This document shows, in pieces, positions 16,257-25,716 of a stretch of 61,316 nucleotides of DNA (its first letter is position 1; every line of letters starts with the position of its first letter). Location: the NCBI GenBank assembly GCA_001775395.1, contig MEWP01000013.1:1-61316 (forward strand), in the 5' to 3' direction. The translations under genes and the position numbers were made by a program. Below the pieces are notes generated by a model. It was not told where the DNA came from and searched no databases. It saw only the letters and a list, made by a program, of their open reading frames with translations. Source of the stretch: a candidate division Zixibacteria bacterium RBG_16_53_22 (GTDB lineage: Bacteria > Zixibacteria > MSB-5A5 > UBA10806).

Positions 16257-18446
16257 TCACTCCTTCGAGTCGTGAGACTCCCTTGATAGATTTAATCTCA
16301 ATCCTACGGTGAATGACCTCGGGGGCCAGTAGCCGTAGGTAGCGTTTATCTCATTTGTGATGTTTTCGATTCTAAAATACCCCTCGAATGACTTGAGCAG
16401 CCTCTTATGGAGATTGAGATTCCAGACAATCCACCTGGGGGCGTAGGTGTTAGAGAACCTATCAGGCGTATCGCCCTGCGAGGTCCAGAGTTTGCGGTCA
16501 TCATAAGTACCCCAGACCGTGAGGCCGGCATCCCAGCGCGGCAGGGATATGAGGCTGCTAATCTTGGCCGTATGCTGGGGGCGATTGATGAGGTCGATAT
16601 CCTCGGTCAGGTTATGGGCCCGCAGGTAGGTATAGGAAAAGGACAGATCCCAGTTGGCAAGAACCCTGATTTTTGATTCCCACTCCAGCCCCTGAGTGCG
16701 GGCCTTGACAATATTCAAGTATCGGTAGACACCGCGCCAGTAGGTGGGTGTGAATTCGACCAGGTCAAATTCGATCAGGTTCGACAGATCGTTACGGAAG
16801 AAGGTTAGTCGATGGAGGCCGCGGCGGCCGTAATTGAGCTCGGCGGTCAGCGAATAATTATAGCTCTTTTCGGGATCGAGCTGGTCTCCCCCGCCATAGA
16901 CGATATAACCCGCCGCTGAATGGTCGAATATGAAATAGAGCTCCTTTATCGATGGCGCTCGAAAACCCTGACTGGCAGCGGCTCTGAAAGCGAGATTGTC
17001 GCCGGGAGACCATTTCGTATAGATGCCGGGATTGATGTGATTGCCGTAGGTCTGATGGCGCTCCCAGCGCAAGCCCGGCAAGAATGTCAGGCCGGCAAAA
17101 GGACTCCATTCGACCTGAGCGTAAAGGTCGCCGTAATTCAGATTTTTTTTACCGCCGACTATTTGGGTAGATTTTAACCCCTCGTTTGAAATATCGGCGC
17201 CGGCGGTCAGTATAAGGCCGGGCGCGAACGAGTGATTGACCTGAAAGGAGCTTTCGATAATGTGATCGTCCGTTACGGAAGAGTCGTTCTGATATCCGGC
17301 CCTGGTGTATTTCGACCAGTCGTGGTCGTAATACGAGGCGTGAAAAGAGGCCTCAAGCTCGGTCCGGGGATTTGCCATGTATCGATGGAGTGTCCCAACA
17401 TCATAGCGATTATTCCACTCGTAGTCGTCATAGACCAAGGTTTGCCGCAAGCCCTCGTGCCACTCCGATTCGACCCATATTTTCTTCTCGTGCATATAAC
17501 CCAGGGAAAGCTCGTTGTAGAACGATTCCCCGAGGTTGGCGCCGAGTCTGGAGTCGAGATTATACCGCTTGATAGCCTCCTCGCCGTTGGTATGAGGCGT
17601 ATCCTTGTAAAGATCGAAACCGTCAGTGCGCTCGTGCTTGCCTGAGAGGATTAGCCCCAGCTTGCCATGCCGGGTTTCGAGCTGAAACTCTGGATCAAAA
17701 GTGTTGAAGGAGCCGTATTCGACAGAGGGGCTGAGGCGGCGAGATTGGCTCGGTTTCCTGGTGATGATATTGATGACTCCGCCCATGGCCTCGGAGCCAT
17801 ATAGCGTGGAGCCGGAGCCTTTGACTATCTCGATGCGGTCGACATCGGAGAGTGATAACTGCCCCAGATCGATCGATCCGCGCACGCGGCCGATGACCCG
17901 GTGGCCATCGATCAATATCAGCACCCTCGAAGGGTCGATACCTCGAAGGATGGCGCCCTTGCCCGAGAGATCATCCTGAATTGTAACTCCAACATGCGAT
18001 CGCAAGGCTTGGTCGACTGTCAGGGCCCCGGTGGCCGTCATGTCATCACGGGTAATGAGCTCCGTGGTCACGGGGACATCTTTGAGGATATGTTTTCGGC
18101 GCGTGGCCGTGACCACCACCTCATCGAGTTCCCACGGCGACTGGGCGAGCGCGACATCGATCCGGATTGTAGAATCCTCGACGACAATCATATTCCGGCT
18201 AATCTGCTCGTACCCCATAAGGTGGACCTTGATCTCATATTCACCGGGAGGGACATTGTCGATCGAGAAACCACCATCGGGGCCGCTGGCGGCGCCTAAT
18301 TTGGTTTTCTCAATAAAGACATTGGCGCCGGGGAGCGGCATGCCGGTCTTGGAATCGGTAACTGTGCCTGTTAATTCAGCCGCGTAAGAATTGGAGAAGA
18401 ATGCGAGAATTAGAATCCAGCCCCAACGATTGATGTTCGATCTCAA
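16257..18446 (-). CDS. TonB-dependent outer-membrane receptor (HmuR/FepA-like)
   Basis: The TTG at 18446 has GGAGG nine bases upstream and starts a proper signal peptide (NINRWGWILILAFFSNSYA), giving 729 residues. An ATG at 18506 is in frame but lacks a ribosome site and adds a hydrophilic leader. After the signal come a carboxypeptidase-regulatory-like domain (GTVTDSKTGMPLPGANVFIE), a TonB-box-like ELDEVVVTATR, a plug (ILRGIDPSRVLILIDGHRV, EIVKGSGSTLYGSEAMGG) and a long beta-barrel ending SFTVGLRLNLSR. It imports a large ligand using TonB energy. First gene of a two-gene operon with the HmuY-like lipoprotein. Confidence 0.93.
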   Translation of the reverse strand: MRSNINRWGWILILAFFSNSYAAELTGTVTDSKTGMPLPGANVFIEKTKLGAASGPDGGFSIDNVPPGEYEIKVHLMGYEQISRNMIVVEDSTIRIDVALAQSPWELDEVVVTATRRKHILKDVPVTTELITRDDMTATGALTVDQALRSHVGVTIQDDLSGKGAILRGIDPSRVLILIDGHRVIGRVRGSIDLGQLSLSDVDRIEIVKGSGSTLYGSEAMGGVINIITRKPSQSRRLSPSVEYGSFNTFDPEFQLETRHGKLGLILSGKHERTDGFDLYKDTPHTNGEEAIKRYNLDSRLGANLGESFYNELSLGYMHEKKIWVESEWHEGLRQTLVYDDYEWNNRYDVGTLHRYMANPRTELEASFHASYYDHDWSKYTRAGYQNDSSVTDDHIIESSFQVNHSFAPGLILTAGADISNEGLKSTQIVGGKKNLNYGDLYAQVEWSPFAGLTFLPGLRWERHQTYGNHINPGIYTKWSPGDNLAFRAAASQGFRAPSIKELYFIFDHSAAGYIVYGGGDQLDPEKSYNYSLTAELNYGRRGLHRLTFFRNDLSNLIEFDLVEFTPTYWRGVYRYLNIVKARTQGLEWESKIRVLANWDLSFSYTYLRAHNLTEDIDLINRPQHTAKISSLISLPRWDAGLTVWGTYDDRKLWTSQGDTPDRFSNTYAPRWIVWNLNLHKRLLKSFEGYFRIENITNEINATYGYWPPRSFTVGLRLNLSRESHDSKE

Positions 18447-18647
18447 TATTCGAAACCTCCGGTATTCGAGACATGAACAATTTCGCAATTTCGATCTTGG
18501 CGCCATCTACCGAGAAACCCATGCGGTCGGCGCCAAACCCGAAATTCGATTCAAATGATAATGAATGGCGTTTTCAATGAATATGACCTATGTCATAAGG
18601 ACTGACAATTATTTAGCGGGGCTGGCAAGGATCACAAAGAAAATGAC

Positions 18648-19322
18648 TTACGAAAGAGCAAAGCGGAGAATATCCATCGCCTTGGAATAGCCGTGTATCA
18701 GCGAATTGTTGAAAAAATGCAGGCCGACGACATACTCCTCAATCTGCACGGCGGCGTTCATTTTAGAAATCAGATTTGGCGAAAAATCGCCCTGGGCGAT
18801 ACAGCCTAACGACAGCCGCCCCCCCAGGCCGACCAGCTTGACTATCTTATTTAGCTCATCGAGGCGGGCGTTAAGACTCCCGGCTGAAATATAGGGCTCG
18901 CAGTTTAAGATAATATAGTCGCATTTGAGCTTGGCGGCGTCCTTCATAGGCTCAATGTCGAGAGGAATCTCCAATCCCACCAGGATATTTTCAATTTGCA
19001 GATTTGTGACCACATTAGCCAGGATATCCCGCTTTTCAGAATGATACGGGAAAACTACCATGGCGGGCTTGATATCCGAGAGAGCGTCGATAGAGCGGTC
19101 GTCGAGGCCGGTTTTGACCGTGAGGTTAATGTCGACGCTGTCGATCAGAAGAGCGATAAGCTTGCGTTTGCGCTGATCGTATTCATGTCCCATACCGATC
19201 ATGACGCTATCGGCGCCCGCGATTTCGCAGGAGAGGGCGTTTTTCACAACCGCCCTGGGCAAATCCGAATTTTCGCGGTAGAGGTTAACCAGCGGTTCGA
19301 GATCGATTGTAATTCGTGCCAT
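18648..19322 (-). CDS. PdxJ-like TIM-barrel protein lacking catalytic residues
   Basis: ATG 19322 is chosen because homology begins there; the frame runs on to 19430 with no support. The 224 residues follow the order of PdxJ (pyridoxine 5'-phosphate synthase): ITIDLEPLVNLYREN aligns with NIDHIATLRNARG, EIAGADSVMIG with EQAGADGITVH, INLTVK with MNLEMA, and VVGLHFFNNSLIHGYSKAMD with ELNIGHAIIGRAVMTGLKD. The catalytic His of the DH motif is Leu, the Glu of LEMA is absent, and the His of NAGHGL is missing (SLGCIAQG). So the barrel is kept but PNP synthesis looks impossible. It may bind a phosphorylated ligand or do other chemistry. It stands alone, divergent from yceI. Confidence 0.65.
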   Translation of the reverse strand: MARITIDLEPLVNLYRENSDLPRAVVKNALSCEIAGADSVMIGMGHEYDQRKRKLIALLIDSVDINLTVKTGLDDRSIDALSDIKPAMVVFPYHSEKRDILANVVTNLQIENILVGLEIPLDIEPMKDAAKLKCDYIILNCEPYISAGSLNARLDELNKIVKLVGLGGRLSLGCIAQGDFSPNLISKMNAAVQIEEYVVGLHFFNNSLIHGYSKAMDILRFALS

Positions 19323-19451
19323 GCGTGCAAGATTAAGGGATGAGTTTCGCCATGTCAAGGCACAAAAGCGGGCATTGGGGAACAGAATGATGATTATGGG
19401 TGTTTCCTCAATTTGAATGTGTGAAAACAACCCCCTACCATGGAGGATTCT

Positions 19452-20111
19452 GTGAAGAGATTAGGAATTAGCATATTGCTGATCGCGATGGCCACAAGCG
19501 GGTACGCCCAGACCGCCACGAAGACATTTTACATTAACGATGAGAAGAAGCGCGACGTGGTGACTTTTATCTCGAAGGCGCCGCTCGAGACGATAGTCGG
19601 GATGACCGGTCATATCGTGGGCTTTGTCGAGACCGATCCGGCCGACATCATGAACACCCGGGCTCGTTTCGAGGTCGATTTGGCCACGCTCAAGACCGGG
19701 ATAGACATGCGCGACGGGCACATGCGAGGCCAATATCTCGAGACCGATAAATATCCCAAGGCGATATTCGAGTTGACCAAGGTCGCCAAGGCCTCGCAGC
19801 CGACACTGGAAAACCAGAAGCCTGTCGAGCTGACAGTCGAGGGGGACTTCAGCGTTCACGGCGTAACCAGGACAATCACGATTCCACTGACCATTGTCTA
19901 CTACCAGGAGTCGGAGCAGACAAAGGTGAAGCTTCCTGGCGACGTGATTCGGATCGAGGGGACCTGGGATATTCTTCTCTCGGATTATAAAATCAGCAGG
20001 CCGCAATTCGTGATATTGAAACTCGACGACAAACAAAAGATCGATATCGATGTTTTCGGTTCAACCGGCTCTCCGGCGGTTACTTTCGCGGAGTCAAAAC
20101 AGTCGCCGTAA
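19452..20111 (+). CDS. YceI family periplasmic lipid-binding protein
   Basis: GTG 19452 is favoured because GGAGG (19442-19446) sits five bases before it; the ATG at 19440 would overlap that site. The signal peptide is KRLGISILLIAMATSGYAQ. The 200-residue mature part has the YceI lipocalin-like signatures: KDVVTFIS..PLE, DPADIMNTRARFEVDLATLKTG, DMRDGHMRGQYLETDKYP and GDFSVHGVTRTITIPLTI. YceI proteins bind polyisoprenoids or other amphiphiles in the periplasm. Monocistronic by spacing. Confidence 0.9.
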   Translation: MKRLGISILLIAMATSGYAQTATKTFYINDEKKRDVVTFISKAPLETIVGMTGHIVGFVETDPADIMNTRARFEVDLATLKTGIDMRDGHMRGQYLETDKYPKAIFELTKVAKASQPTLENQKPVELTVEGDFSVHGVTRTITIPLTIVYYQESEQTKVKLPGDVIRIEGTWDILLSDYKISRPQFVILKLDDKQKIDIDVFGSTGSPAVTFAESKQSP

Positions 20112-20247
20112 ATTCAAGAAGGCCGCATGGAAATAATCAAACTCAGAGGCGCCAAGGCACTCTGTGGCCGCGCCCTTTTGGCCTTACCCTGCAGGTTATT
20201 GATTAAATAATTCACGGGATATGCAAATTTGACTTAAAGGAACCTTA

Positions 20248-20829
20248 ATGTCGGGGAAAGATTCTAACAAACTGGAACTACGGATAGCGGCTCTTGAAGA
20301 AGAGATAATCGCCAAGAAGGAGGAATTGGCCAAGCTTCGTAAGTCGGCGCCAAGACAGCAGGTTACCGACTATGTCTTTGCCACCAGCAACGGAGAGACG
20401 AGGCTTTCGGACCTATTCGGCCAAAGCGATGAGTTGATAATTATTCACAACATGGGCAAGGGGTGCGCTTACTGCACGCTCTGGGCCGATGGATTTAATG
20501 GAGTAAGGCATCACCTGGAGAATCGTGCCGGCCTCGCTCTTGTCTCGCCCGATAATCCCACAACGCAGAGGAGTTTCGCCGAATCGCGCGGGTGGAAATT
20601 GAGAATGCTCTCCGGCAAGGGGAACACTTTCGCGAAAGACATGGGATTTGTCTCTGAAAAAGGTGGCTATATGCCGGGGGTTTCGACATTTATCAGGGAC
20701 CGCGCCGGCACGATTTACCGCGTGGCGCACGCCTATTTCGGCCCCGGCGATGACTATTGCGGGCTCTGGCACCTTTTCGATCTTCTGGCAGATGGCGCCA
20801 AAGAATGGGCGCCGAAATTCAAATATTGA
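20248..20829 (+). CDS. DUF899/thioredoxin-like family protein
   Basis: ATG 20248 follows AAAGGA. The 193-residue protein starts with a coiled helix (ELRIAALEEEIIAKKEELAKL), then matches the DUF899 family of thioredoxin-fold proteins: DYVF..NGETRLSDLF, GCAYCTLWADGFNGVRHHLE, LVSPDN and SRGWKLRMLS. A CAYC pair replaces the usual CxSC of the family, so dithiol redox chemistry is possible. No signal peptide is visible, so it is likely cytoplasmic. The dehydrogenase gene begins 28 bases downstream, so the two may be co-transcribed. Confidence 0.8.
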   Translation: MSGKDSNKLELRIAALEEEIIAKKEELAKLRKSAPRQQVTDYVFATSNGETRLSDLFGQSDELIIIHNMGKGCAYCTLWADGFNGVRHHLENRAGLALVSPDNPTTQRSFAESRGWKLRMLSGKGNTFAKDMGFVSEKGGYMPGVSTFIRDRAGTIYRVAHAYFGPGDDYCGLWHLFDLLADGAKEWAPKFKY

Positions 20830-20857
20830 AAGCGATTAGAAAGGTCCCATCGAACTT

Positions 20858-21883
20858 ATGAAGGCCGTTATTTTGCCACAGCACGGCGGGCGCGAGGCGC
20901 TTCGATTCGTAAGTGATTTTCCGACCCCATCTCCAGGTAAAGGGGAGATTCTGGTCAGGGTCAAGGCTACGGGCATTAACTATGTAGATATAGTAAACCG
21001 TCAGGGGTATCCGGGGATAGCATTACCGCTGCCGCATATTCTGGGGGGCGATATCGCCGGCGAGGTGGCGGCTCTGGGCGAGGGAGTCGACGGCCCCAAG
21101 GTCGGCACGCGGGTGGTGGTCTATCCGCTGATTGGTTGCGGCCAATGCCCGCAATGTCTCGACGGGAAGCCCAATATCTGCCTGAACTGGAAATTCATCG
21201 GGCTGCATCTTCACGGCGGTTACGCCGAATATGCGCTGGCGCCGGCCGCAAACGTGTTGCCAATCTCGATACCATTCGAGGAGGCGGTGACGGTCCCGGT
21301 GGCCGGATTGACAGCCTATCACGGGTTGGTGAATGTCGGTGAGCTAAAATTGGGGCAGATCTTTTTTATATGGGGGGGCGCCGGCGGCCTGGGGACAATG
21401 GCGATTCAGATTGCCAAGCATCTCGGGGCCACGGTTATCGCCACAGCCGGCTCGGAGAAAAAGCTCGAATCTATGAAAAAGCTGGGGGCCGATCACGTGC
21501 TGAACAGGTTCAAGGACGATATCGCCGGCGAGGTGAAGAAAATCGCGCCGTTCGGGGTCGATTTGCTTCTAAATTATGTCGGGCCGCAGACATTCCAGAC
21601 AAGTTTCGACATGCTGAAAAAGGGCGGCACGATGCTTCTCTGTGGGATTATCACTGGGCGCGAGACAAATTTCAGCATCCACCAGACTTATTTGCGGCAC
21701 CTGAGCATCAAGGGGGTTTACCTCGGTACCAAAGATGAGATGCAGGCGCTCTTGCGGTTGGTCGAACAAGGAATTATCAGGCCTTACGCGGGCGTGACAC
21801 TTCCGCTTGCCGAAGCTGCCGAGGGGCATCGTTTGGTCGAATCGGGCGAATCGATCGGGAAGATAGCGCTGAGGGTGGAGTAA
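20858..21883 (+). CDS. Zinc-containing MDR alcohol dehydrogenase/quinone oxidoreductase-like
   Basis: The 341 residues show the medium-chain dehydrogenase order: an N-terminal GroES-like domain (GEILVRVKATGINYVDIVNRQG), the catalytic metal site region GGDIAGEV, a structural zinc lobe with four Cys (GCGQCPQCLDGKPNIC), then the Rossmann motif GGAGGLGTMAIQIAKHLGA and a C-terminal segment PLAEAAEGHRLVESG. Zinc Cys residues place it nearer alcohol dehydrogenases than zeta-crystallin quinone reductases. The substrate is unknown. Confidence 0.85.
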   Translation: MKAVILPQHGGREALRFVSDFPTPSPGKGEILVRVKATGINYVDIVNRQGYPGIALPLPHILGGDIAGEVAALGEGVDGPKVGTRVVVYPLIGCGQCPQCLDGKPNICLNWKFIGLHLHGGYAEYALAPAANVLPISIPFEEAVTVPVAGLTAYHGLVNVGELKLGQIFFIWGGAGGLGTMAIQIAKHLGATVIATAGSEKKLESMKKLGADHVLNRFKDDIAGEVKKIAPFGVDLLLNYVGPQTFQTSFDMLKKGGTMLLCGIITGRETNFSIHQTYLRHLSIKGVYLGTKDEMQALLRLVEQGIIRPYAGVTLPLAEAAEGHRLVESGESIGKIALRVE

Positions 21884-21906
21884 GGGTAGCCCCGGTGCTA
21901 ACATCG

Positions 21907-22671
21907 CTATTTCAACATCACGGCGTTGCGCGTGAACTCACGGTCGGAGGCCGTCATGCGCACGAAGTAGACCCCGGATGCCACAGATGCCCCCCCGCTG
22001 TTGGCGCCATCCCATATGATGCTGTGGTACCCGGCCTCCATGAAACCGCAGTTTAAGGCCCTGACCTTGCGCCCTTGAACATCGTAAACAGTAAATACAA
22101 CCTCCGAAGGCTCGGGCAGGCCAAATCGCATCGAGACCGTGCTGTTGAAGGGATTGGGATGAACTCCCGAAAACTCAAACTCCGTTGGCAAGGGTCCTTT
22201 CTCCCCGGCCAGGCCCACTATGGGGGTGCCGATAACCTCGACCCGCCAGGAGTACCAGAAGAGCGTGTAGTCTTCAAAAGGATCGAAGCAAAACATCTCC
22301 CAATGGCCAAAGGCGTCCAGGCCCGCGTAATCCTCAAGCCGTCCGGGGCCGTCCTCCTCACGCTCAGTATCATACCAGCAATTATACCAACTTCTATGTG
22401 GTCCTTGCCAGTCATTCAGGCGCACGCGAGATCGGGAAGGCGAGAAAATATCGATCAGGACCTCCTCAGCCCAAGGAGTTTCAAGCACTCCTATGCCGAC
22501 GTAAATATTGATATCCTCGATTAGAATATGCTGGTCGATGAAGATCGTGTCGCGAATCCCGGTGGAGTCGGAATCGGGTATTTCCAGGTTGACATAAGCG
22601 ACATATTCAAACCTATCGGCAGAGACAACGCCAGATAGGGCCAAAATAAAAGGTATGACATATTTTTTCAT
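21907..22671 (-). CDS. Secreted proprotein-convertase P-domain-like protein with sorting tail
   Basis: It starts with a signal peptide (MKKYVIPFILALSGVVSA). Residues 20-155 resemble the P/Homo B beta-sandwich: IPDSDSTGIRDTIFID, ILIEDINIYVGIG, VLIDIFSPSRSRVRL and the closing FWYSWRVEVIG. Residues 170-254 are the FlgD-like/T9SS tail (HPNPFNSTVSMRFGLPEPS, VYDVQGRKVR, SGVYFVRM, ending VMLK). It overlaps the upstream gene by four bases (ATGA), so the two are translationally coupled. It is probably a cell-surface or exported binding protein. Confidence 0.8.
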   Translation of the reverse strand: MKKYVIPFILALSGVVSADRFEYVAYVNLEIPDSDSTGIRDTIFIDQHILIEDINIYVGIGVLETPWAEEVLIDIFSPSRSRVRLNDWQGPHRSWYNCWYDTEREEDGPGRLEDYAGLDAFGHWEMFCFDPFEDYTLFWYSWRVEVIGTPIVGLAGEKGPLPTEFEFSGVHPNPFNSTVSMRFGLPEPSEVVFTVYDVQGRKVRALNCGFMEAGYHSIIWDGANSGGASVASGVYFVRMTASDREFTRNAVMLK

Positions 22672-23396
22672 GGCATGGCCTCCTTATCGATGAACTTGGT
22701 GATTTCGATGAGGGAATATGGTTTAGCTTTTGTGCCGCCAGCGATCCAAGTTTCATAAGGTATTTCCCTGATTATATAGAAGCGGATGCGCATTAGTCTC
22801 TTCCCGTCCTTATATTCGATAAAATATTTCCATTTATCCGTGACCCGCCTAATTCGTAGTGTGTCGGTATTGGCATAAGCTGGCGATATTCGCCCAACTT
22901 GCTGCTGGAGATCATATAGCGATATCCTCGTCTCGCCAGGCACAGCATAATAGAATGACATGAACTTCCCCAGCCAACCCGAAATCACGAAAATAGTGTC
23001 CCCGGCAGAATAACGCACATGATATTCGCGTCGCTTAACTTTACCTTCTTCCATCGTGTAACTGAATGCTGTTAAATTGGAGAGAACAAGAGAATCAAAA
23101 TAGCTGGAATCGATGAAGGAGCTTAGTACGCTCGATATCTCAAGAGACTCATCGGCCGTAAGAGCAGTGGTATCAGCACCATTTGGGTATAGATAGTAGT
23201 CGCCTGGATGAGTGCTGCTTCTGTCGCGTATCCAAAACTGGATGCCGCCATCAGGTTCAGGAAGCTTCGGTCCTAAACCCAGAAAGCTGGCATTTTCATT
23301 TGTTATTGATCCTTCTCTTGTTATGGCGAAGCGACTTTCTGCAACATATCCTGCCGACAATAGTGATAACGCGCTGATTAATATTATTTTTCGCAT
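22668..23396 (-). CDS. Secreted protein of unknown function
   Basis: A 242-residue protein with a signal peptide (MRKIILISALSLLSAGYVA). The mature part is beta-rich with many Tyr and Arg residues and no motif that I recognise. Strands such as KVKRREYHVRYSAGDTIFVIS and WKYFIEYKDGKRLMRIRFYI suggest an antiparallel sheet. It is the middle gene of a three-gene unit, 15 bases after the transglutaminase-like gene and overlapping the P-domain-like gene. Base composition is lower in G+C than the surrounding metabolic genes. Confidence 0.7.
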   Translation of the reverse strand: MRKIILISALSLLSAGYVAESRFAITREGSITNENASFLGLGPKLPEPDGGIQFWIRDRSSTHPGDYYLYPNGADTTALTADESLEISSVLSSFIDSSYFDSLVLSNLTAFSYTMEEGKVKRREYHVRYSAGDTIFVISGWLGKFMSFYYAVPGETRISLYDLQQQVGRISPAYANTDTLRIRRVTDKWKYFIEYKDGKRLMRIRFYIIREIPYETWIAGGTKAKPYSLIEITKFIDKEAMP

Positions 23397-23411
23397 TCTC
23401 TCCTCCGTTAT

Positions 23412-25370
23412 TCATGGTACTGCGGGATGAACAAAATAAATTATTCTTGGAAAAATTGTATCAGGTAGCACGCCGGTACCAGACGGGATGTATAGGGGCC
23501 ATTCATATAGATTGGGGGGAAAAGGTGGTGGTTCGTCGTGAGAATAGTGATCCGGTGGGTCAATAATCAAGCGCGGATGCAAATAATATCGCCACCATTG
23601 GGAATATTCACTTTCTTTTCGAAACATCCCCAGCGCGGCATCACATAAAAAGCTATTCCAGTGACTGACCGCATGATAATTAAAGGCCCATGTTGTATCC
23701 TCGCCATCACATGAACGAAGCCGTTTACTCAACAGGCAAAAAGGCCTGTTATACATAGAGTAAATCCAAAAAAGCCAAAACGATGTATCGGCTGAATTTA
23801 GGCCGTTGAATATCACGGTTGAATTGGCTTCCATGCCTATAGACCTATACAAATTTGTTAGCAAATTGGCATAGTCTCCACATTGCCCCGTTGTATTACG
23901 AACAACATCAAGTGGATCAGCGAATATTAGGTGACCGGGATCATAATCCCACCCCTCGCCATAAACGCCCCTTACACCACCTTCCATAATTAGGGTATCT
24001 ATGCTTTGTCCTCGGGCATACCCGCAGATTTTGTCCAATGCTAAGATATTCACCGTGTCTAAAAGAGGGGTATCATATGTTAGGAATATTTTATGTGGGC
24101 CCGACGAGTTTATAAAATTATAGCCATAATCTCCCATAATTCCCACCTTATTGACCGCCCAATTTATTTCCATGCTATCTAAGATGCCCACATAATCGGG
24201 AAATGTTCCCCCGAATATCGAGCTTGGCGTGATGTTAGGTATCGTATCGCGGTCCGTGAAACTTATATGCCTCTCATATTCAGATGTATTATACCAATCA
24301 CCATGATACCTTGAAACTCCCTTGATATAGTATTGAAAATCATGAAAGGGTACGAAATTACATTTGGTCAAAATATCCATCAGATAAGCGCTGTTTTTTC
24401 TATACGCAATAGGCTCATTTTTTTCTGGTGTCCGCCTCCAAACGGGATCTATTATGGGAGCAACCGTTGGAGGTATGGATCCGGGGGAATCCTTATAAAG
24501 AGGGAAATCGTCCTTGAAAGTGACCTCATCGACTGTGAAAATGTAATTGGCAATCACAATATTGTCATATATGCCAGCGGTATCTGGATTGCAGTATTCA
24601 ATCACCGGCACAGCGCTGACGTTTGTACCTAAATATGGCAGATCGTCGGGGTCGCCTGCAATCAGAGGTAGTGTCCAAGGAGGTAATATTGCTTGATATA
24701 CAGCTACATTTTCATTGAACTCGGTGCGTGGCAGCTCGAAGAGCAGGGCCTGTCCACTAAACTCGCACCAAACCTTGACATAAACCGAGGGGGCAGTCCT
24801 ATCCGGCCACTTGACGCTGGCCCTTATTCCAACTGACTCCATGGGATCGAATTTGTCATTATTCATAATATTAGTATAATCTCTATTCAGGAATTTAATA
24901 TATTGAAATTCTGGCCTGCCGAATTCCTCGTAGTTTCCAAAATCAAAATCTACGATCAAGATAGGATTTTCTCGAAACGACACTATAATTTGTCCTTTGC
25001 CCCATGTTAAAATATAGAATGTGAAATTGGAGTAATCAAAGGACCAAAAGCCGCAGTCGTCGCAATAACCCGGTGCGCCCTGCCCAGACCAACATTCAAT
25101 GCCGCAGGAATTTAGAGCGAAATAGCATATGGCTGTGGTTGTACATTCTTTAACAATATTGATTTCAATGAAACCGCAATTGGGGTCGCCCGCAGTCTGG
25201 TAATAGTCCACATCTATTACAATCTCGCCGCGCGATGTGTCAATCGATACAAGCGATGCCGTAGCCCAGCACTGATCTCCCTGAACAGGGCAATAGTTAC
25301 AGGGGTTACCAGCTTGGGCAATTCCAGTAATCATCAAGCATAATACGAACGAAGTAAGGACTAATTTCAT
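23412..25370 (-). CDS. Secreted transglutaminase-like protein
   Basis: ATG 25370 follows AGAGGAAG and opens a signal peptide (MKLVLTSFVLCLMITGIAQA); the extension to 25415 is not needed. The 652-residue protein has a Cys-rich N-terminal part (CNYCPVQGDQCW, CGIECW, CDDCGFW), a central beta-rich part, and near residue 495 a transglutaminase-core signature: GQCGDYANLLTNLYRSIGMEA, then NYHAVSHWNSFLCDAALG about 80 residues on, giving a Cys-His-Asp triad. Such domains cleave or cross-link peptides. It is the first gene of the three-gene secreted unit. Low G+C suggests a distinct history. Confidence 0.72.
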   Translation of the reverse strand: MKLVLTSFVLCLMITGIAQAGNPCNYCPVQGDQCWATASLVSIDTSRGEIVIDVDYYQTAGDPNCGFIEINIVKECTTTAICYFALNSCGIECWSGQGAPGYCDDCGFWSFDYSNFTFYILTWGKGQIIVSFRENPILIVDFDFGNYEEFGRPEFQYIKFLNRDYTNIMNNDKFDPMESVGIRASVKWPDRTAPSVYVKVWCEFSGQALLFELPRTEFNENVAVYQAILPPWTLPLIAGDPDDLPYLGTNVSAVPVIEYCNPDTAGIYDNIVIANYIFTVDEVTFKDDFPLYKDSPGSIPPTVAPIIDPVWRRTPEKNEPIAYRKNSAYLMDILTKCNFVPFHDFQYYIKGVSRYHGDWYNTSEYERHISFTDRDTIPNITPSSIFGGTFPDYVGILDSMEINWAVNKVGIMGDYGYNFINSSGPHKIFLTYDTPLLDTVNILALDKICGYARGQSIDTLIMEGGVRGVYGEGWDYDPGHLIFADPLDVVRNTTGQCGDYANLLTNLYRSIGMEANSTVIFNGLNSADTSFWLFWIYSMYNRPFCLLSKRLRSCDGEDTTWAFNYHAVSHWNSFLCDAALGMFRKESEYSQWWRYYLHPRLIIDPPDHYSHDEPPPFPPNLYEWPLYIPSGTGVLPDTIFPRIIYFVHPAVP

Positions 25371-25716
25371 AAAAACTTCCTCTTGTTGGTTTGGGCCGAC
25401 ACAAGTCAATGACAATCTATAACATAGCCCTAGTTCCCCCTAATTGCCCATTTAAATTGGGCCGCTGAGACTACCTTAACATCATGCCTTATATAGGCTA
25501 TTTTTCATGAAAGTCAATACGACATCTGTAGGTACAGATTGCGTAACGGGGATTACTCAGTATCTTTTTGACCAACCTAAGCCCGCATGGTTCAAAAGAT
25601 TATATAAGACATGCCAAAATGCGCAAAAAAGGGCGCCCGGATCAGGCGCCTCAGAGTAATCGCTGTATAGTAGGTATAATTCCGATGGGCCGCTAACCGA
25701 CGCGATCGGGGGCCGA
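25371..25716. other. Intergenic region with a terminator
   Basis: No gene is supported in these 346 bases. The left part should hold the promoter of the secreted three-gene unit; the right part holds the terminator described at 25625-25650. Confidence 0.4.
25625..25650 (-). terminator. Rho-independent terminator of the 67-residue gene
   Basis: On the minus strand GGCGCC (25650-25645) pairs with GGCGCC (25637-25632), with a short loop, followed by CTTTTTT. It is 67 bases past the stop of the small gene. Confidence 0.7.
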
